DNA of 64,000 nt from the NCBI GenBank assembly GCA_022486585.1, contig JAKVKI010000003.1, forward strand, positions 1 to 64,000. Reading direction: 5' to 3'. The notes below the pieces were generated by a model. That model was not told the origin of the DNA. It made no database searches and worked only from the letters and a program-made list of their open reading frames with translations. This DNA is from Megasphaera sp. (GTDB taxonomy: Bacteria > Bacillota > Negativicutes > Veillonellales > Megasphaeraceae). The stretch's first letter is position 1. Each line of letters opens with the position of its first letter. Below are positions 44,445-54,827 of the stretch, piece by piece. The position numbers and the translations under genes were made by a program.

Positions 44445-46643
44445 ATGGAATTTAAAGACAAAAATCAAGAGTTCCAGCAACTATTGGATACCATACATAG
44501 TTATCAGCCAGATGCCTCTTGTGATGATGTGAAAAAAGCATATCATTTGGCTGACGAAGCACATAAAGAACAGCATCGTGTCAGCGGCGAGCCCTATATC
44601 CTTCATCCGCTGGCTGTAGCACAGATCTTGGCAGAAATGAAAATAGATACGACGACGATTACGGCATCTATTTTGCATGATGTCGTCGAAGACACGGAGT
44701 ATTCGCTGGAGGACATCAAAAAATTATTTGGCAAGGAAGTCGCGTTCCTCGTCGATGGTGTCACTAAATTGAGCCGTCTTGATTATCGTACAAAAGAAGA
44801 CCAGCAGCTGAACAGTATGCGGAAAATGTTCCTGGCTATGGCCAAAGATGTCCGCGTCGTGGTCATCAAACTGGCAGACAGACTGCACAATATGAGAACC
44901 TTGCGGTATATGCGCAGCGATAAACAGAAGCGCATCGCCCAGGAAACATTGGAAATATTTGCGCCGCTGGCACACCGCCTGGGTATTTTTAATATCAAGT
45001 GGGAGTTAGAGGATCTGTCTTTTCGTTATTTGGAACCGGACAAGTATTATGACTTAGTCGACCAAATGAAGCAAAAACGGCATGTGCGCGAAGAAATCGT
45101 CAATGAAGCCATTGAAATTTTACGGAAGTCCCTGACAGAATCGCATATTAAATTTGAAATCAACGGCAGACCTAAACATTTCTATAGCATTTATAAAAAA
45201 ATGAAAAAGGATAACCGCGATCTGAGTCAGGTATATGACTTGTATGCCATTCGTATTATCGTTGATACGGTCAAAGATTGTTATGGCGTACTGGGTATTG
45301 TCCACAGTTTATGGAAGCCGTTGCCGTATCGTTTCAAAGATTATATCGCTATGCCGAAGCCTAATAATTATCAATCTCTGCATACCACCGTCATTGGTAC
45401 GAGAGGGCAGCCTGTCGAAATCCAGATCCGGACCTGGGAAATGCACCGTGTCGCAGAATACGGTGTTGCAGCGCATTGGCGGTATAAAGAAGGACATGCC
45501 AATGCCGGCAAAAATGAATTTGATGAAAAAATGGGCTGGCTCCGTAATCTGTTGGAATGGCAGGATACGAGTAATCCTAAGGAATTCGTGAATGCGTTGA
45601 AATTAGATGCTTTTTCTGATGAAGTATTTGTTTTTACGCCGCGCGGAGATGTCATTGATTTGCCGCAAGGGGCTATTCCTATCGATTTTGCGTATCGTAT
45701 CCATACGGATGTAGGGCACCGGTGTGTCGGAGCCAAAGTAAACGGAAAAATCGTGCCGCTTGACTATGCATTGAAGAACGGTGATATCGTCGAAGTAATT
45801 ACCTCGAAGGTCGGTAAGCCCAGTCTGGACTGGCTGAAAATAGTAGGCAGTTCCGAAAGTCGTTCTAAAATCCGCAGTTGGTTTAAAAAAGAAAACAGAG
45901 AAGATAATATCCTAAAGGGCATGGAAGCATTAGAACGAGAATGCAAACGGCTGGGGCATGACTGGAAAGAGCTCAATAAGGCAGGCCGGCTGGCTAAAGT
46001 AGCGAAACAGATGAATGCTGGTTCTGAAGAAGATCTGGCGGCAGCTGTAGGGTATGGCGGGTTTGCTGTCAATACTGTTCTGATCAAACTCATGGAACTC
46101 CATAAAAAGGATATACAGAAGCAAGAAGAAAAGAATAATCTGGCTGCTGTAGAAAAGTTGAAACCCAAACGGCCTGTTCCTAAAAATGGCACGGGAATCT
46201 TGGTCAAGGGAGAACCGGGCTTGTTAGTTCGTTTGGCCAAATGTTGCAGTCCCGTACCAGGTGATCCTATTATCGGCTTCATTACTCGCGGCCGTGGTGT
46301 GTCTGTTCATCGTGCTGATTGTCCTAATATCAGCAATAGTCAGAATGATGTAGACCGGCTCATCGATGTTGAATGGGATTATGGCGGCAAGGAAAGCTTT
46401 GAAGTCAATATGGAAATCGTAGCCTATGACCGCACGGGTATTATGGCAGAAATCATGGCCTCGTTGGCAGAAATGAAAATAGATATTCTCAGTATGAATG
46501 CCAAAGTCAGTGATACGAAGACCGTTACGATCCATATGGGTGTTAGTATCAAAGATTTAGCTCAATTTGAATTTGTGGCTACGAAAATCCGTCGTTTGAA
46601 AGACGTGTATACTGTAGCCCGTTATACAGGAGGACAGCAATGA
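44445..46643 (+). CDS. rel: Rel, bifunctional (p)ppGpp synthetase/hydrolase
   Basis: A 732-residue RelA/SpoT homologue. The HD hydrolase domain (about residues 30-185) has HPLAVAQIL and the catalytic ILHDVVEDT, so hydrolysis is expected. The synthetase domain (about 235-350) has [10 protein letters not shown] and [17 protein letters not shown] (about 390-450, [15 protein letters not shown]), a zinc-finger-like CC motif ([10 protein letters not shown], about 600) and a C-terminal ACT domain (about 655-730) complete it. GAGGGG lies 8 bases upstream. The dtd start overlaps its stop by 4 bp, the common rel-dtd pair. Confidence 0.96.
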   Translation: MEFKDKNQEFQQLLDTIHSYQPDASCDDVKKAYHLADEAHKEQHRVSGEPYILHPLAVAQILAEMKIDTTTITASILHDVVEDTEYSLEDIKKLFGKEVAFLVDGVTKLSRLDYRTKEDQQLNSMRKMFLAMAKDVRVVVIKLADRLHNMRTLRYMRSDKQKRIAQETLEIFAPLAHRLGIFNIKWELEDLSFRYLEPDKYYDLVDQMKQKRHVREEIVNEAIEILRKSLTESHIKFEINGRPKHFYSIYKKMKKDNRDLSQVYDLYAIRIIVDTVKDCYGVLGIVHSLWKPLPYRFKDYIAMPKPNNYQSLHTTVIGTRGQPVEIQIRTWEMHRVAEYGVAAHWRYKEGHANAGKNEFDEKMGWLRNLLEWQDTSNPKEFVNALKLDAFSDEVFVFTPRGDVIDLPQGAIPIDFAYRIHTDVGHRCVGAKVNGKIVPLDYALKNGDIVEVITSKVGKPSLDWLKIVGSSESRSKIRSWFKKENREDNILKGMEALERECKRLGHDWKELNKAGRLAKVAKQMNAGSEEDLAAAVGYGGFAVNTVLIKLMELHKKDIQKQEEKNNLAAVEKLKPKRPVPKNGTGILVKGEPGLLVRLAKCCSPVPGDPIIGFITRGRGVSVHRADCPNISNSQNDVDRLIDVEWDYGGKESFEVNMEIVAYDRTGIMAEIMASLAEMKIDILSMNAKVSDTKTVTIHMGVSIKDLAQFEFVATKIRRLKDVYTVARYTGGQQ

Positions 46644-47089
46644 GAGCGGTAGTTCAGCGCACTGCCTATTCGACCGTTTCTTCCGAAGGCGTTGAAACGG
46701 GAAAAGCAGGACAAGGATTGACGGTCCTGCTAGGTGTAGCACCAGATGATGCCGAAGGCGATGTAACATACATGGCTGATAAATGTGTGAATTTACGTAT
46801 TTTTGAAGATGAGCAAGGCAAATTGAACCGGTCCCTCCTTGATATAGGCGGGGATATGCTGGTTGTTTCCCAATTCACCTTGTATGGTGATGCCCGACGC
46901 GGCCGGCGGCCCAGCTTCACTGGCGCTGCGCCACCAGAATTGGCAGAGAAACTGTACGGAGAATTTGTTGCAGCTGTACAAGAAAAAGGCATTACCGTAG
47001 GAACCGGAAAATTCCGTACTCATATGGTAGTGACATTGGCTAACGACGGACCGGTAACGATTCTCTTAGACAGCAGAAAAACATTTTAG
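46640..47089 (+). CDS. dtd: Dtd, D-aminoacyl-tRNA deacylase
   Basis: A 149-residue enzyme that frees D-amino acids from mischarged t[10 protein letters not shown] at the start, [18 protein letters not shown] (about residues 76-93, including the SQF motif) and NDGPVT near the end (the cross-subunit GP motif) are diagnostic. It overlaps the rel stop codon (ATGA). An MBL-fold gene follows after 12 bp. Confidence 0.95.
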   Translation: MRAVVQRTAYSTVSSEGVETGKAGQGLTVLLGVAPDDAEGDVTYMADKCVNLRIFEDEQGKLNRSLLDIGGDMLVVSQFTLYGDARRGRRPSFTGAAPPELAEKLYGEFVAAVQEKGITVGTGKFRTHMVVTLANDGPVTILLDSRKTF

Positions 47090-47101
47090 GAGGGTATCCC
47101 T

Positions 47102-47737
47102 ATGAGTATGAAGTATTTAACTATGGCATTAGGACCTATTTCAACAAATTGCTATATCGTTTATGATGCGGAGAGCCTTGATGCAATGGTCATTGATCCG
47201 GCGTGGGACTTTAAACGGATCGAAGCGGCACTGACAGAACATCAATTAAAGCTGCGCCTTATTTATTTGACGCATGGACATGCTGATCATATCGGGGCCT
47301 TGCAGGAACTGCGCAATTATTATGACATACCGGTGTATATTGGTGCCGGCGATGTCGATTTGATTTCTAATTCCAAGAATAATTTGTCCCTGTTTATGGG
47401 GAAAAATATTGAATGCACGTCACCGGATCATATCGTTCACGAAGGGGATGATATCAAGCTGGGGAGTCTGACCTTTACAGTATTAGAAACACCGGGACAT
47501 ACACCGGGTGGTACCAGCCTGTATGGGCAAGGCGTCGTTTTCTCCGGTGATACGTTATTCCGGTATTCTGTCGGCCGTACTGACTTGTATGGCGGTTCGA
47601 CGCAGCAACTGGTAGATAGTATTAATCAAAAATTAATGAAACTGCCTGATGATACAATCGTCCTTACAGGGCATGGCCCGGCTACGCGTATTGGAGATGA
47701 ACGGAATACGAATCCCTATCTGGATGGAGGTTGGTAA
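47102..47737 (+). CDS. MBL-fold metallo-hydrolase (glyoxalase II-like)
   Basis: A 211-residue metallo-beta-lactamase-fold protein. The metal motif THGHADHIG is at about residues 58-66, with ETPGHTPGG near 136 and SGDTLF near 154, and the closing histidine is in LTGHGPATRIG (about 191). It resembles hydroxyacylglutathione hydrolase-like proteins (YqgX type) that commonly follow dtd in Firmicutes; the substrate is not known. AGGAGGG lies 6-7 bases upstream. Confidence 0.9.
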   Translation: MSMKYLTMALGPISTNCYIVYDAESLDAMVIDPAWDFKRIEAALTEHQLKLRLIYLTHGHADHIGALQELRNYYDIPVYIGAGDVDLISNSKNNLSLFMGKNIECTSPDHIVHEGDDIKLGSLTFTVLETPGHTPGGTSLYGQGVVFSGDTLFRYSVGRTDLYGGSTQQLVDSINQKLMKLPDDTIVLTGHGPATRIGDERNTNPYLDGGW

Positions 47738-47739
47738 CC

Positions 47740-48825
47740 ATGTCCGTCTATAAAGAATCCCAGTTTTGGCTGCGCATCGTTGTGGCAGTCTTTGCTGCTG
47801 GTCTCTTTCTGTCGGTTCATGCTGTGTACTGGCCTGTTATTATTTCGTTGATTTTGACGTTCATCCTTATTCCTGTACGGGATGGCGCCATGAAATTATT
47901 CACCAGGCTGACGCATCGTCACTTGCCGGTGGATATAGCTATTTTGATTTCGTTCGTTGTTTTCGTCATTGTCATGGGCGGATTGACGAATGTTATCTTA
48001 AAGCCTCTCGTCGTACAGGTGAATTTATTGGCAGCGAATTTTAATAACCTTGTTGACCAGACAGCATCCATTGCTGTTCAATTGGAAAATGAGCAGACGC
48101 AATTCTATATTCCCGATCAGGTCAAGAGCGTCATCAACGATACATTCACAAAAATTGGCAACTATGGTGTAGACGGCATATCGAATCTTGTTAAATCTGT
48201 TTTTGCTATTGCCGGAACCGTAGTCGAGTTTTTTGTCGTACCTATTATTACGTTTTATTTTATGAAGGACGGGAAAAAAATGGTACAGTCCTTCGTCAGC
48301 ATCTATCCTGGTGTCTATCAAATCCAGCTGACAGGACTGTTCCGTGAAATCCAGGAAGTCCTGAGCCGCTATATTCGGGGACAGCTCCTGATGAGTTGCA
48401 TCATTGCGACATTGACCTTTTTCGGCATGTGGGCTCTTGGCGTCCCGTATCCCATGGTTATCGGTCTTCTGGCAGCCATTACGGAATGGATACCGATCGT
48501 TGGGCCAATCGTTGGAGCCGTACCGGCCATTTTGCTCGGTGCGACTGTAGATCTGGCGTTGGCTGTGAAAGTGCTGATTTTCTATATTGTCATTCAGCAG
48601 GTCGACAGTCATCTCATTATGCCTCAGGTCATGGGAGCTATTATTAGTCTCCATCCAGTCGTCATCGTCCTAGCTCTCTTAGTGAGCGGAACGCTTTTCG
48701 GCATTGCCGGCATGATTCTGACCGTACCGGCTACGGCAGTATTACAAATCCTGTGCAAGCATTTATGGTTCTATAATTCGTATAAAGAAAAGGCGTTGAA
48801 TACAAATGGAAACAACTACAACTGA
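47740..48825 (+). CDS. AI-2E family transporter (PerM-like)
   Basis: A 361-residue membrane protein. The N-terminal two-helix pair (about residues 10-50) and third helix (about 65-90) precede a soluble helical region (about 95-145), then four to five helices. The conserved LLAAITEWIPIVGPIVGAVPA (about 245-265) and the family's C-terminal hydrophobic helices are present. Family members export small molecules or ions; a role for quorum signals cannot be assumed. GGAGG (47726-47730) sets the start at 47740. The fur-like gene starts inside its last codons. Confidence 0.88.
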   Translation: MSVYKESQFWLRIVVAVFAAGLFLSVHAVYWPVIISLILTFILIPVRDGAMKLFTRLTHRHLPVDIAILISFVVFVIVMGGLTNVILKPLVVQVNLLAANFNNLVDQTASIAVQLENEQTQFYIPDQVKSVINDTFTKIGNYGVDGISNLVKSVFAIAGTVVEFFVVPIITFYFMKDGKKMVQSFVSIYPGVYQIQLTGLFREIQEVLSRYIRGQLLMSCIIATLTFFGMWALGVPYPMVIGLLAAITEWIPIVGPIVGAVPAILLGATVDLALAVKVLIFYIVIQQVDSHLIMPQVMGAIISLHPVVIVLALLVSGTLFGIAGMILTVPATAVLQILCKHLWFYNSYKEKALNTNGNNYN

Positions 48826-49351
48826 TCCTAGCGTAAGAGAAACCAATAGAGAAGAAGTTATGAATCTCATGATGAAACGTATGAAAGATAAGATCAAAGA
48901 TAAGAAATATAAGATGACCTCGCAGCGGCAAGTTATTTTGCGGGCGTTTGTCGATAGCAATATCCGTCACATGAGTGCTGAAGAAGTATTTGAACGAGTT
49001 AAAAAAGTAGCTCCTGATATTGGTCTGGCTACGGTATATCGTACACTCGATTTGTTCACGACCATGGATCTGTTAAAAAAACTGGACTTTGATGATGGTT
49101 GCAGCCGTTATGAATTGAACGATCATGAAGATGAAGGCCATTTCCATCATCATCTTATTTGCCTGGGCTGTGGGAAAGTATGGGAATGCAAAGACGATTT
49201 ATTGGAAACACTGGAATCGATCTTGCAGAAGCGCCTTCATTTTGAAACGGTGGACCACCAGCTAAAAGTCTATGGATACTGTGAAGAATGCCAGAAAAAA
49301 CGGGCTGCTGAAGCAGCTGCTGAAAAGGCTCGGCATGAAAACGAAGAGTAG
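48806..49351 (+). CDS. Fur-family metalloregulator
   Basis: A 181-residue regulator. The winged helix is at about residues 35-100 (MTSQRQVILRAF, IGLATVYRTLDLF). The metal-binding region has GHFHHHLICLGCGKVWEC (about 112-129), and a second CxxC lies in YCEECQ (about 155). A long N-terminal extension of about 30 residues and an Ala/Glu-rich tail are unusual. Whether it senses iron, zinc or peroxide cannot be told from sequence. It starts 20 bp inside the preceding gene, and hemZ starts 17 bp inside it, so translation is coupled. Confidence 0.9.
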   Translation: METTTTDPSVRETNREEVMNLMMKRMKDKIKDKKYKMTSQRQVILRAFVDSNIRHMSAEEVFERVKKVAPDIGLATVYRTLDLFTTMDLLKKLDFDDGCSRYELNDHEDEGHFHHHLICLGCGKVWECKDDLLETLESILQKRLHFETVDHQLKVYGYCEECQKKRAAEAAAEKARHENEE

Positions 49352-50798
49352 ACAAGATTTTGCTTATACCTATAGCGGTCCAGCGGCGTACCATTCCTGG
49401 GTAGGGCAGATCATGGCAACGCTGGGATATACTGGCGGACATGAAGATCGCCAGGTCGGCGCTGTTGTCCGTATGGCTATGAGGGAAGGGCATCTGTCGA
49501 TTTCCTGTGATTTTGAACAGTGGCATTCTGAAGCGACGCTTTTGCGGGCTGATGCAGTGCGCAATGATGTCAAGGACTGCCTTATTCATTGGCATAGCAG
49601 AGCGTATGGGGTGCCACTCAGCCAATGGGGCACCCTTATCGGTGTCAGACCGACAAAACTGGTGCACCATCTGTTTGATCAAGGTATGGATAGTGCCGGA
49701 GCGGCAGCGTACTTGTGCCGTATGTACCAGGTGCAGGCGGAAACGGCAGAGCGACTCGTTCACATGGCAGAAATACAGCGACCGTATGTGCGGCCTCATG
49801 CCCATACGGTCGCATTGTATATTGGCATACCGTTTTGTCCCAGCCACTGTTTGTACTGTTCTTTTCCGTCTCGTCTCGTTGGTGTGGAGACTGGGGAGAA
49901 CCTGCATCGGTTTGCTGAAGCACTGGTGACCGATATAGGTAATATCCACGAGTTATGTCGTCAGTACGGGCTTACAGTGAGTACTATATATGTCGGCGGA
50001 GGTACGCCGACGTGTTTGCCTACAGATGTGCTGGAACGTATCCTCAAGGCGATACAGGTGTTTCTGCCAGCGACAGAGTACACCGTCGAGGCCGGCCGTC
50101 CGGATACGGTGACGCCGGCCATACTGCAGCTGTTGCGTCAGTATGGTGTAGACCGTATCAGCGTTAATCCGCAGACGATGCAGCAACGCATCCTCAATGC
50201 CCTGGGCCGGCGGCATCGGGTTGATGATATTTACCGGATGTACAATCAGACAAAACAAATCGGTTTTCCCGTTGTCAACATGGATTTTATTGCCGGTCTT
50301 CCTGGTCAAACCATAGAAGATATGCAGGAAAATATGAAAATAGTTTGCCAACTGGCCCCGGAAAATGTTACAATTCATACGTTAGCATTAAAAAAAGGGG
50401 CTCCTTTATTTCATCATCCGTTGCGGCGCGAAATTCCGTCGGAACAGGTGACGGCGCAGATGCTCCATGTATGCCGTCACGTTTTGGTGAAGCAGGGGTA
50501 TATCCCGTATTATTTGTACCGGCAGAAATACATGGCGGCTACCTTTGCTAATGTAGGGTACGCGTTGCCAGGTACGCTTGGTGTATATAATATTGAAATG
50601 ATGGAAGAGAGACAAACCGTATTGGCTGCCGGTCCCGGCGGTGCTACGAAGTTCCTCTTGCCTGACCATCACAGCCTGAGCAAGCTCTATATGCCCAAAG
50701 AAATAGATAGATACGTACAGGCGCTGCCTCAAAATATGGCGCGGCGTCACCATTTGTGCGCTAACATATATGGAGGAGAGGATTTGGAATGGCAATAA
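49335..50798 (+). CDS. hemZ: HemZ-like coproporphyrinogen dehydrogenase
   Basis: A 487-residue radical SAM protein of the HemN/HemZ class. A roughly 150-residue N-terminal domain (LIGVRPTKLVHHLFDQG) distinguishes HemZ from HemN. The cluster motif CPSHCLYCSFPS is at about residue 173, and YVGGGTPTCL at about 220 is the SAM-binding glycine region. It may act in oxygen-independent haem synthesis, but HemZ-type proteins have uncertain substrates. The start MKTKSR at 49335 is preferred over an upstream GTG/ATG-type start inside fur; AAAGG lies 6 bases before it. It follows a Fur regulator and overlaps hisS by 10 bp. Confidence 0.85.
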   Translation: MKTKSRQDFAYTYSGPAAYHSWVGQIMATLGYTGGHEDRQVGAVVRMAMREGHLSISCDFEQWHSEATLLRADAVRNDVKDCLIHWHSRAYGVPLSQWGTLIGVRPTKLVHHLFDQGMDSAGAAAYLCRMYQVQAETAERLVHMAEIQRPYVRPHAHTVALYIGIPFCPSHCLYCSFPSRLVGVETGENLHRFAEALVTDIGNIHELCRQYGLTVSTIYVGGGTPTCLPTDVLERILKAIQVFLPATEYTVEAGRPDTVTPAILQLLRQYGVDRISVNPQTMQQRILNALGRRHRVDDIYRMYNQTKQIGFPVVNMDFIAGLPGQTIEDMQENMKIVCQLAPENVTIHTLALKKGAPLFHHPLRREIPSEQVTAQMLHVCRHVLVKQGYIPYYLYRQKYMAATFANVGYALPGTLGVYNIEMMEERQTVLAAGPGGATKFLLPDHHSLSKLYMPKEIDRYVQALPQNMARRHHLCANIYGGEDLEWQ

Positions 50799-52054
50799 CG
50801 GCACCGAGAGGTACACAAGATTTTTTGCCGGAACAAACGGCAGAATGGCAGATGTTAGAAGCAAAGATCCGTCATATCTGTTCATTGTATGGTTTTGGCG
50901 AAATTCGTACCCCTATGTTTGAAAGCACGGAATTATTTTTACGGGGCATCGGTGAAACGACCGATGTCGTTACTAAAGAAATGTATACGTTTAATGACCG
51001 TGGCGGCCGCAGCATGACGTTGCGTCCGGAAAATACGGCTTCTGTCGTGCGGGCTTTTTTGGAACATAAATTGTATGGTGAACAAAAAGTCCATAAATTC
51101 TATTATATGGGGCCCATGTTCCGTCATGACAGACCGCAGGCCGGTCGGTACCGTCAGTTCAACCAATTCGGTATTGAAGAAATAGGCTCTAAGGATCCTG
51201 CCGTTGATGCTGAAATCATTGCAATGGCATTTCAGCTCTTTCACGAACTGGGCTTGAACGACTTAGTGCTCCATATCAATTCTGTAGGCTGTCCGAAATG
51301 TCGTCCTGTATATCGGCAGAAGCTGCTTGATTTTTTTGCTGATAAAAAGGACCAGCTCTGTGAAGACTGCCAGACCCGTTTGGAAAAGAACCCGTTGCGT
51401 GTATTAGACTGCAAAGAAGACGGCGAAAAAATGATGGCTCTAGGCGTTCCGCAGATTACGGACAATCTTTGTGATGATTGTAAGGAACACTTTGCCAAAG
51501 TGCAAGAATACTTGACTAAAGTCGGTATTTCCTATGAATTGGATCCGCGTCTTGTACGGGGACTTGATTATTATACGAATACGGCCTTTGAAATCATGTA
51601 TGCTCCTTTAGGTGCACAGAGCACCGTTTGTGGTGGTGGCCGTTACGACGGTCTCATTGAAGAAGTAGGTGGCCCGTCTACACCGGGAATGGGCTTTGCC
51701 ATCGGCATGGAACGACTTTTGCTGACCTTGAAGGAACAGCAGCTCCTGCCGCCGCCGCCAAAGAATCAGCCGTTGTTCATCGTCGCTCTTGGCGATGCGG
51801 CGAAAATGAAAGCCTTTGAACTGCAGCAACAGCTTCGTGCTCATGATGTGTATGCCGAAATCGACCTCATGGGTCGCAGCATGAAAGGCCAAATGAAGTC
51901 AGCTAATAAGCTTGAAGCTGATTATACCGTCATCATTGGCGATGATGAATTGGCCAAGGGCCAGGTCCAAGTACGTAATATGGCCACTAAAGAACAAGTC
52001 AGCGTTCCCCTTGATGGGATTGTTGCATATATGGAAACAAAGAAGAAGGGATGA
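50789..52054 (+). CDS. hisS: HisS, histidyl-tRNA synthetase
   Basis: A 421-residue class II synthetase. APRGTQDFLP (residues 5-14), TLRPENTASVVRAF (motif 2 lead, about 77-90), MFRHDRPQAGRYRQFNQFG (about 111-129), the histidine-specific LVRGLDYYTNTAFE (about 255-268) and GMGFAIGMERLLL (motif 3, about 299-311) are complete; the anticodon-binding domain is at 325-415. GGAGGAGAGG lies about 9 bases upstream. It starts inside hemZ and is followed by aspS, the usual hisS-aspS pair. No T-box leader is seen. Confidence 0.96.
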   Translation: MAITAPRGTQDFLPEQTAEWQMLEAKIRHICSLYGFGEIRTPMFESTELFLRGIGETTDVVTKEMYTFNDRGGRSMTLRPENTASVVRAFLEHKLYGEQKVHKFYYMGPMFRHDRPQAGRYRQFNQFGIEEIGSKDPAVDAEIIAMAFQLFHELGLNDLVLHINSVGCPKCRPVYRQKLLDFFADKKDQLCEDCQTRLEKNPLRVLDCKEDGEKMMALGVPQITDNLCDDCKEHFAKVQEYLTKVGISYELDPRLVRGLDYYTNTAFEIMYAPLGAQSTVCGGGRYDGLIEEVGGPSTPGMGFAIGMERLLLTLKEQQLLPPPPKNQPLFIVALGDAAKMKAFELQQQLRAHDVYAEIDLMGRSMKGQMKSANKLEADYTVIIGDDELAKGQVQVRNMATKEQVSVPLDGIVAYMETKKKG

Positions 52055-52061
52055 TTTACTT

Positions 52062-53855
52062 ATGGATACAATGGAAGGGTTACACCGCTCGCAGTACTGC
52101 GCTGAAGTCGCTGAAGCGGAAACTGGCAAAGAAGTCGTTTTATGCGGCTGGGTCGAACGACGTCGTGACCATGGTGGATTGATTTTCATTGATCTCCGTG
52201 ACCGCACCGGTATCGTACAGGTTGTTGCATCACCGGATTATGAACAAGAAGCTTTTACGAAAGCAGAACAGGTCCGCACAGAATACGTGCTGGCTATACG
52301 GGGCGTTGTCCGTCTTCGTGATAAAGATACGATCAATCCGAAGATGAAGACCGGTACGATCGAAATCCGTTGCGAAGAAATGCGTATTCTCAACTCGTCC
52401 AAGACGCCGCCGTTCTACATTGAAGATAATGTAGATGTCGATGAAAAAATTCGTCTTAAATACCGCTACCTCGATCTGCGCCGGCCGGAAATGCAGAATA
52501 ACCTCATTATGCGCCATAAAGTAAAACATGCCATGCGTACATTCCTCAACGAACACGGGTTCATTGATATTGAAACGCCGGAATTGTGCAAGAGCACGCC
52601 TGAAGGCGCTCGTGACTATCTCGTACCGAGTCGTGTCAACGATGGTAAATTTTATGCACTTCCCCAATCACCGCAGTTGTTTAAACAGCTTCTCATGATA
52701 TCCGGTATGGACCGGTATTATCAGATCGCCCGCTGCTTCCGTGATGAAGACTTGCGTGCAGACCGTCAGCCTGAATTCACACAGCTGGATATGGAAATGT
52801 CCTTTATGAACCAAGACGATATCTTGGAACTGACAGAACAGATGGTACGGTATATTTTCAAGGATACCCTGGGCCATGACGTGGTCTTGCCGATTCATCG
52901 GATGACTTGGGACTATGCAATGGAAAACTATGGTTCTGATAAACCGGATCTCCGTTTTGATATGAAATTCACCGATATTACGGATCTCGTCCGTAATACG
53001 CAGTTCAAGGTATTCAAGAACGTTATCGATAACGGCGGCCAGGTGAAAGCTATCAATGTTAAGGGCTATGCCGGCATTCCCCGTCGTGAATTAGATGGCC
53101 TCGTTGAATACGTATCCCATTATGGTGCTAAAGGTCTGGCATGGATTTGCTTCATGGAAGACGGCACGCTCAAATCGCAGGTCAAGAAATTCCTTGGTGA
53201 AGATACGCTGGCAGCGATTGGACAGAAATGTGCCAGCGAAAAAGGCGATTTAGTGCTCATGATTGCTGATAAGCCTGCTGTTGTTGCGGCTTCGCTTGGT
53301 GAACTTCGTAAAGAAATGGCTCGTCGGACGAACCTGATCAATGAAGATGAATTTGCGTTTACGTGGGTCGTTGATTTCCCCATGTTCGAATATAGTGAAG
53401 AAGAAAAACGTTTCGTTGCTATGCATCATCCGTTCACAGCACCTCGTGACGAAGATCTCGATAAGTTGGAAACCGATCCGGCACATGTCTATGCCAAGGC
53501 CTATGACTTGGTCCTTAATGGTGTTGAATTAGGCGGCGGCTCCTTGCGTATTTATCAGCCAGATATTCAACAGCGCGTTTTCAAAGCTATCGGGCTGACA
53601 CCGGAAGAAGCAAATCAGAAATTCGGCTTCCTGCTCCGTGCCTTTGAATATGGTGCACCGCCCCATGGCGGCCTGGCATTTGGTTTGGATCGTATGATTA
53701 TGCTGATGTTGAAGCGTAAATCTATTCGTGATGTCATCGCTTTCCCGAAGACACAGAATGCGATCGATCCAATGAGTGAAGCACCGTCTCCGGTTACGAA
53801 GAAGCAGCTCCACGAATTGCACATCCAGGTTGAAGAAAACCTCGTGTCGAAATAA
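52062..53855 (+). CDS. aspS: AspS, aspartyl-tRNA synthetase
   Basis: A 597-residue bacterial-type aspartyl-tRNA synthetase. The OB-fold anticodon domain is at about 1-105 (GWVERRRDHGGLIFIDLRDR), motif 2 region FRDEDLRADRQPEFTQLDME near 225-244, a GAD-type insertion domain at about 300-415, and motif 3 GGLAFGLDRMIMLML near 540. The start at 52062 (MDTMEGLHRS) lies 7 bp after hisS; a longer frame runs back into hisS and is rejected. AAGGG lies about 12 bases upstream, weak. A terminator follows at 53870. Confidence 0.96.
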   Translation: MDTMEGLHRSQYCAEVAEAETGKEVVLCGWVERRRDHGGLIFIDLRDRTGIVQVVASPDYEQEAFTKAEQVRTEYVLAIRGVVRLRDKDTINPKMKTGTIEIRCEEMRILNSSKTPPFYIEDNVDVDEKIRLKYRYLDLRRPEMQNNLIMRHKVKHAMRTFLNEHGFIDIETPELCKSTPEGARDYLVPSRVNDGKFYALPQSPQLFKQLLMISGMDRYYQIARCFRDEDLRADRQPEFTQLDMEMSFMNQDDILELTEQMVRYIFKDTLGHDVVLPIHRMTWDYAMENYGSDKPDLRFDMKFTDITDLVRNTQFKVFKNVIDNGGQVKAINVKGYAGIPRRELDGLVEYVSHYGAKGLAWICFMEDGTLKSQVKKFLGEDTLAAIGQKCASEKGDLVLMIADKPAVVAASLGELRKEMARRTNLINEDEFAFTWVVDFPMFEYSEEEKRFVAMHHPFTAPRDEDLDKLETDPAHVYAKAYDLVLNGVELGGGSLRIYQPDIQQRVFKAIGLTPEEANQKFGFLLRAFEYGAPPHGGLAFGLDRMIMLMLKRKSIRDVIAFPKTQNAIDPMSEAPSPVTKKQLHELHIQVEENLVSK

Positions 53856-53869
53856 AGTGCGACCAGAAG

Positions 53870-53906
53870 AAAAGGTATCGGACATTGGTTCCGGTACCTT
53901 TTTGTT
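53870..53906 (+). terminator. Terminator after aspS
   Basis: AAAGGTATCGG pairs with CCGGTACCTTT (one G-T pair, 9-nt loop) followed by TTTTTG and TTTTC. Confidence 0.78.
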
Positions 53907-53925
53907 TTCATAAAAGGAGAACACC

Positions 53926-54729
53926 ATGACCATACACTACATTCTTGCAAATCCATCGGGGAATACGACGGCCTTTGTTTTTGATGCAGTAGCACCGCTG
54001 GATCGCAGTGCGATTGCGGCTCGTTTGTTACAACAGACAGGAGCTGAACAAGTAGGATATTTGAAGCTATGTCCCGGCAAGCCGATAGAGGTCGCCATGA
54101 TGGGCGGCGAATTTTGCGGCAATGCATCCCGCTCTGCTGCAGCCTATGCTCTTATGCAGGACGGTGCCAGCGAAGGAGAGTATCACATTTCTTGTTCTGG
54201 CTGTGATACCCTGTTGCCGGCACACGCGCAAAAACGCGCTGATGGCGGGTATGACGCGTTTATCGAAATGCCGAGGCCTACGGCTATTGATGCTGTCATC
54301 GTCGACGCAGGAGGACAGCCAGCCCGGTTTTACCGGGTGACACTGCCTGGCATCGTTCATTTTATTCATTTCGTAGATACAATCAGTGCCGTTCGCAAGG
54401 ACGTTTTTTGGCAGGCTGTTTATGACTATGCTAAAGACGAATCATACGAAGCCTTTGGGTTAGTGCTTTTTGATCCGAAGCACTTGGCAATGCTTCCGGC
54501 TGTTTACGTTACGGCAACGGATACGCTTTACTGGGAACAGAGCTGTGGATCTGGCTCAGCTGCTGTAGCGGCAGTACTAGGCATTTTAGGTAAACGTAAT
54601 GTATCGTGTACTGTTTCGCAGCCAGGTGGTACCATTACGATTGCAGCAACATATGCAGACTCGACAGTGCAATCCATCTGTATTGGCGGTCCCGTATCTT
54701 TTAATGAAAAGGCAGCAATAGACCTGTAA
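53926..54729 (+). CDS. DapF-fold racemase, CntK (histidine racemase)-like
   Basis: A 267-residue cofactor-independent racemase of the diaminopimelate epimerase fold. The two catalytic cysteines are in GEFCGNASRS (about residue 64) and EQSCGSGSAA (about 207). The motifs PSGNTTAFVF near the start, HISCSGC (about 88), GLVLFDPKHL (about 182) and SQPGGTITI (about 232) resemble, from memory, staphylococcal CntK and related histidine racemases more than DapF (no MCGNGARC or ETLACGSG context). No cntL/cntM-like gene is adjacent. Substrate therefore uncertain: histidine is the best guess. AAAGGAG lies 8 bases upstream. It starts just after the aspS terminator. Confidence 0.75.
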   Translation: MTIHYILANPSGNTTAFVFDAVAPLDRSAIAARLLQQTGAEQVGYLKLCPGKPIEVAMMGGEFCGNASRSAAAYALMQDGASEGEYHISCSGCDTLLPAHAQKRADGGYDAFIEMPRPTAIDAVIVDAGGQPARFYRVTLPGIVHFIHFVDTISAVRKDVFWQAVYDYAKDESYEAFGLVLFDPKHLAMLPAVYVTATDTLYWEQSCGSGSAAVAAVLGILGKRNVSCTVSQPGGTITIAATYADSTVQSICIGGPVSFNEKAAIDL

Positions 54730-54827
54730 GGGCAGCGGTGCTATGTAAACATAGCATACTAAAAGAAGATGGGACCGCTTATATAGCAGGTGTGGTATAC
54801 TATATAAGAAATGAAGGAGGGAATCTT

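Noticed and set aside
50600-50800. T-box leader before hisS-aspS
   Set aside because: hisS starts inside hemZ, leaving no non-coding leader, and no T-box sequence is seen.
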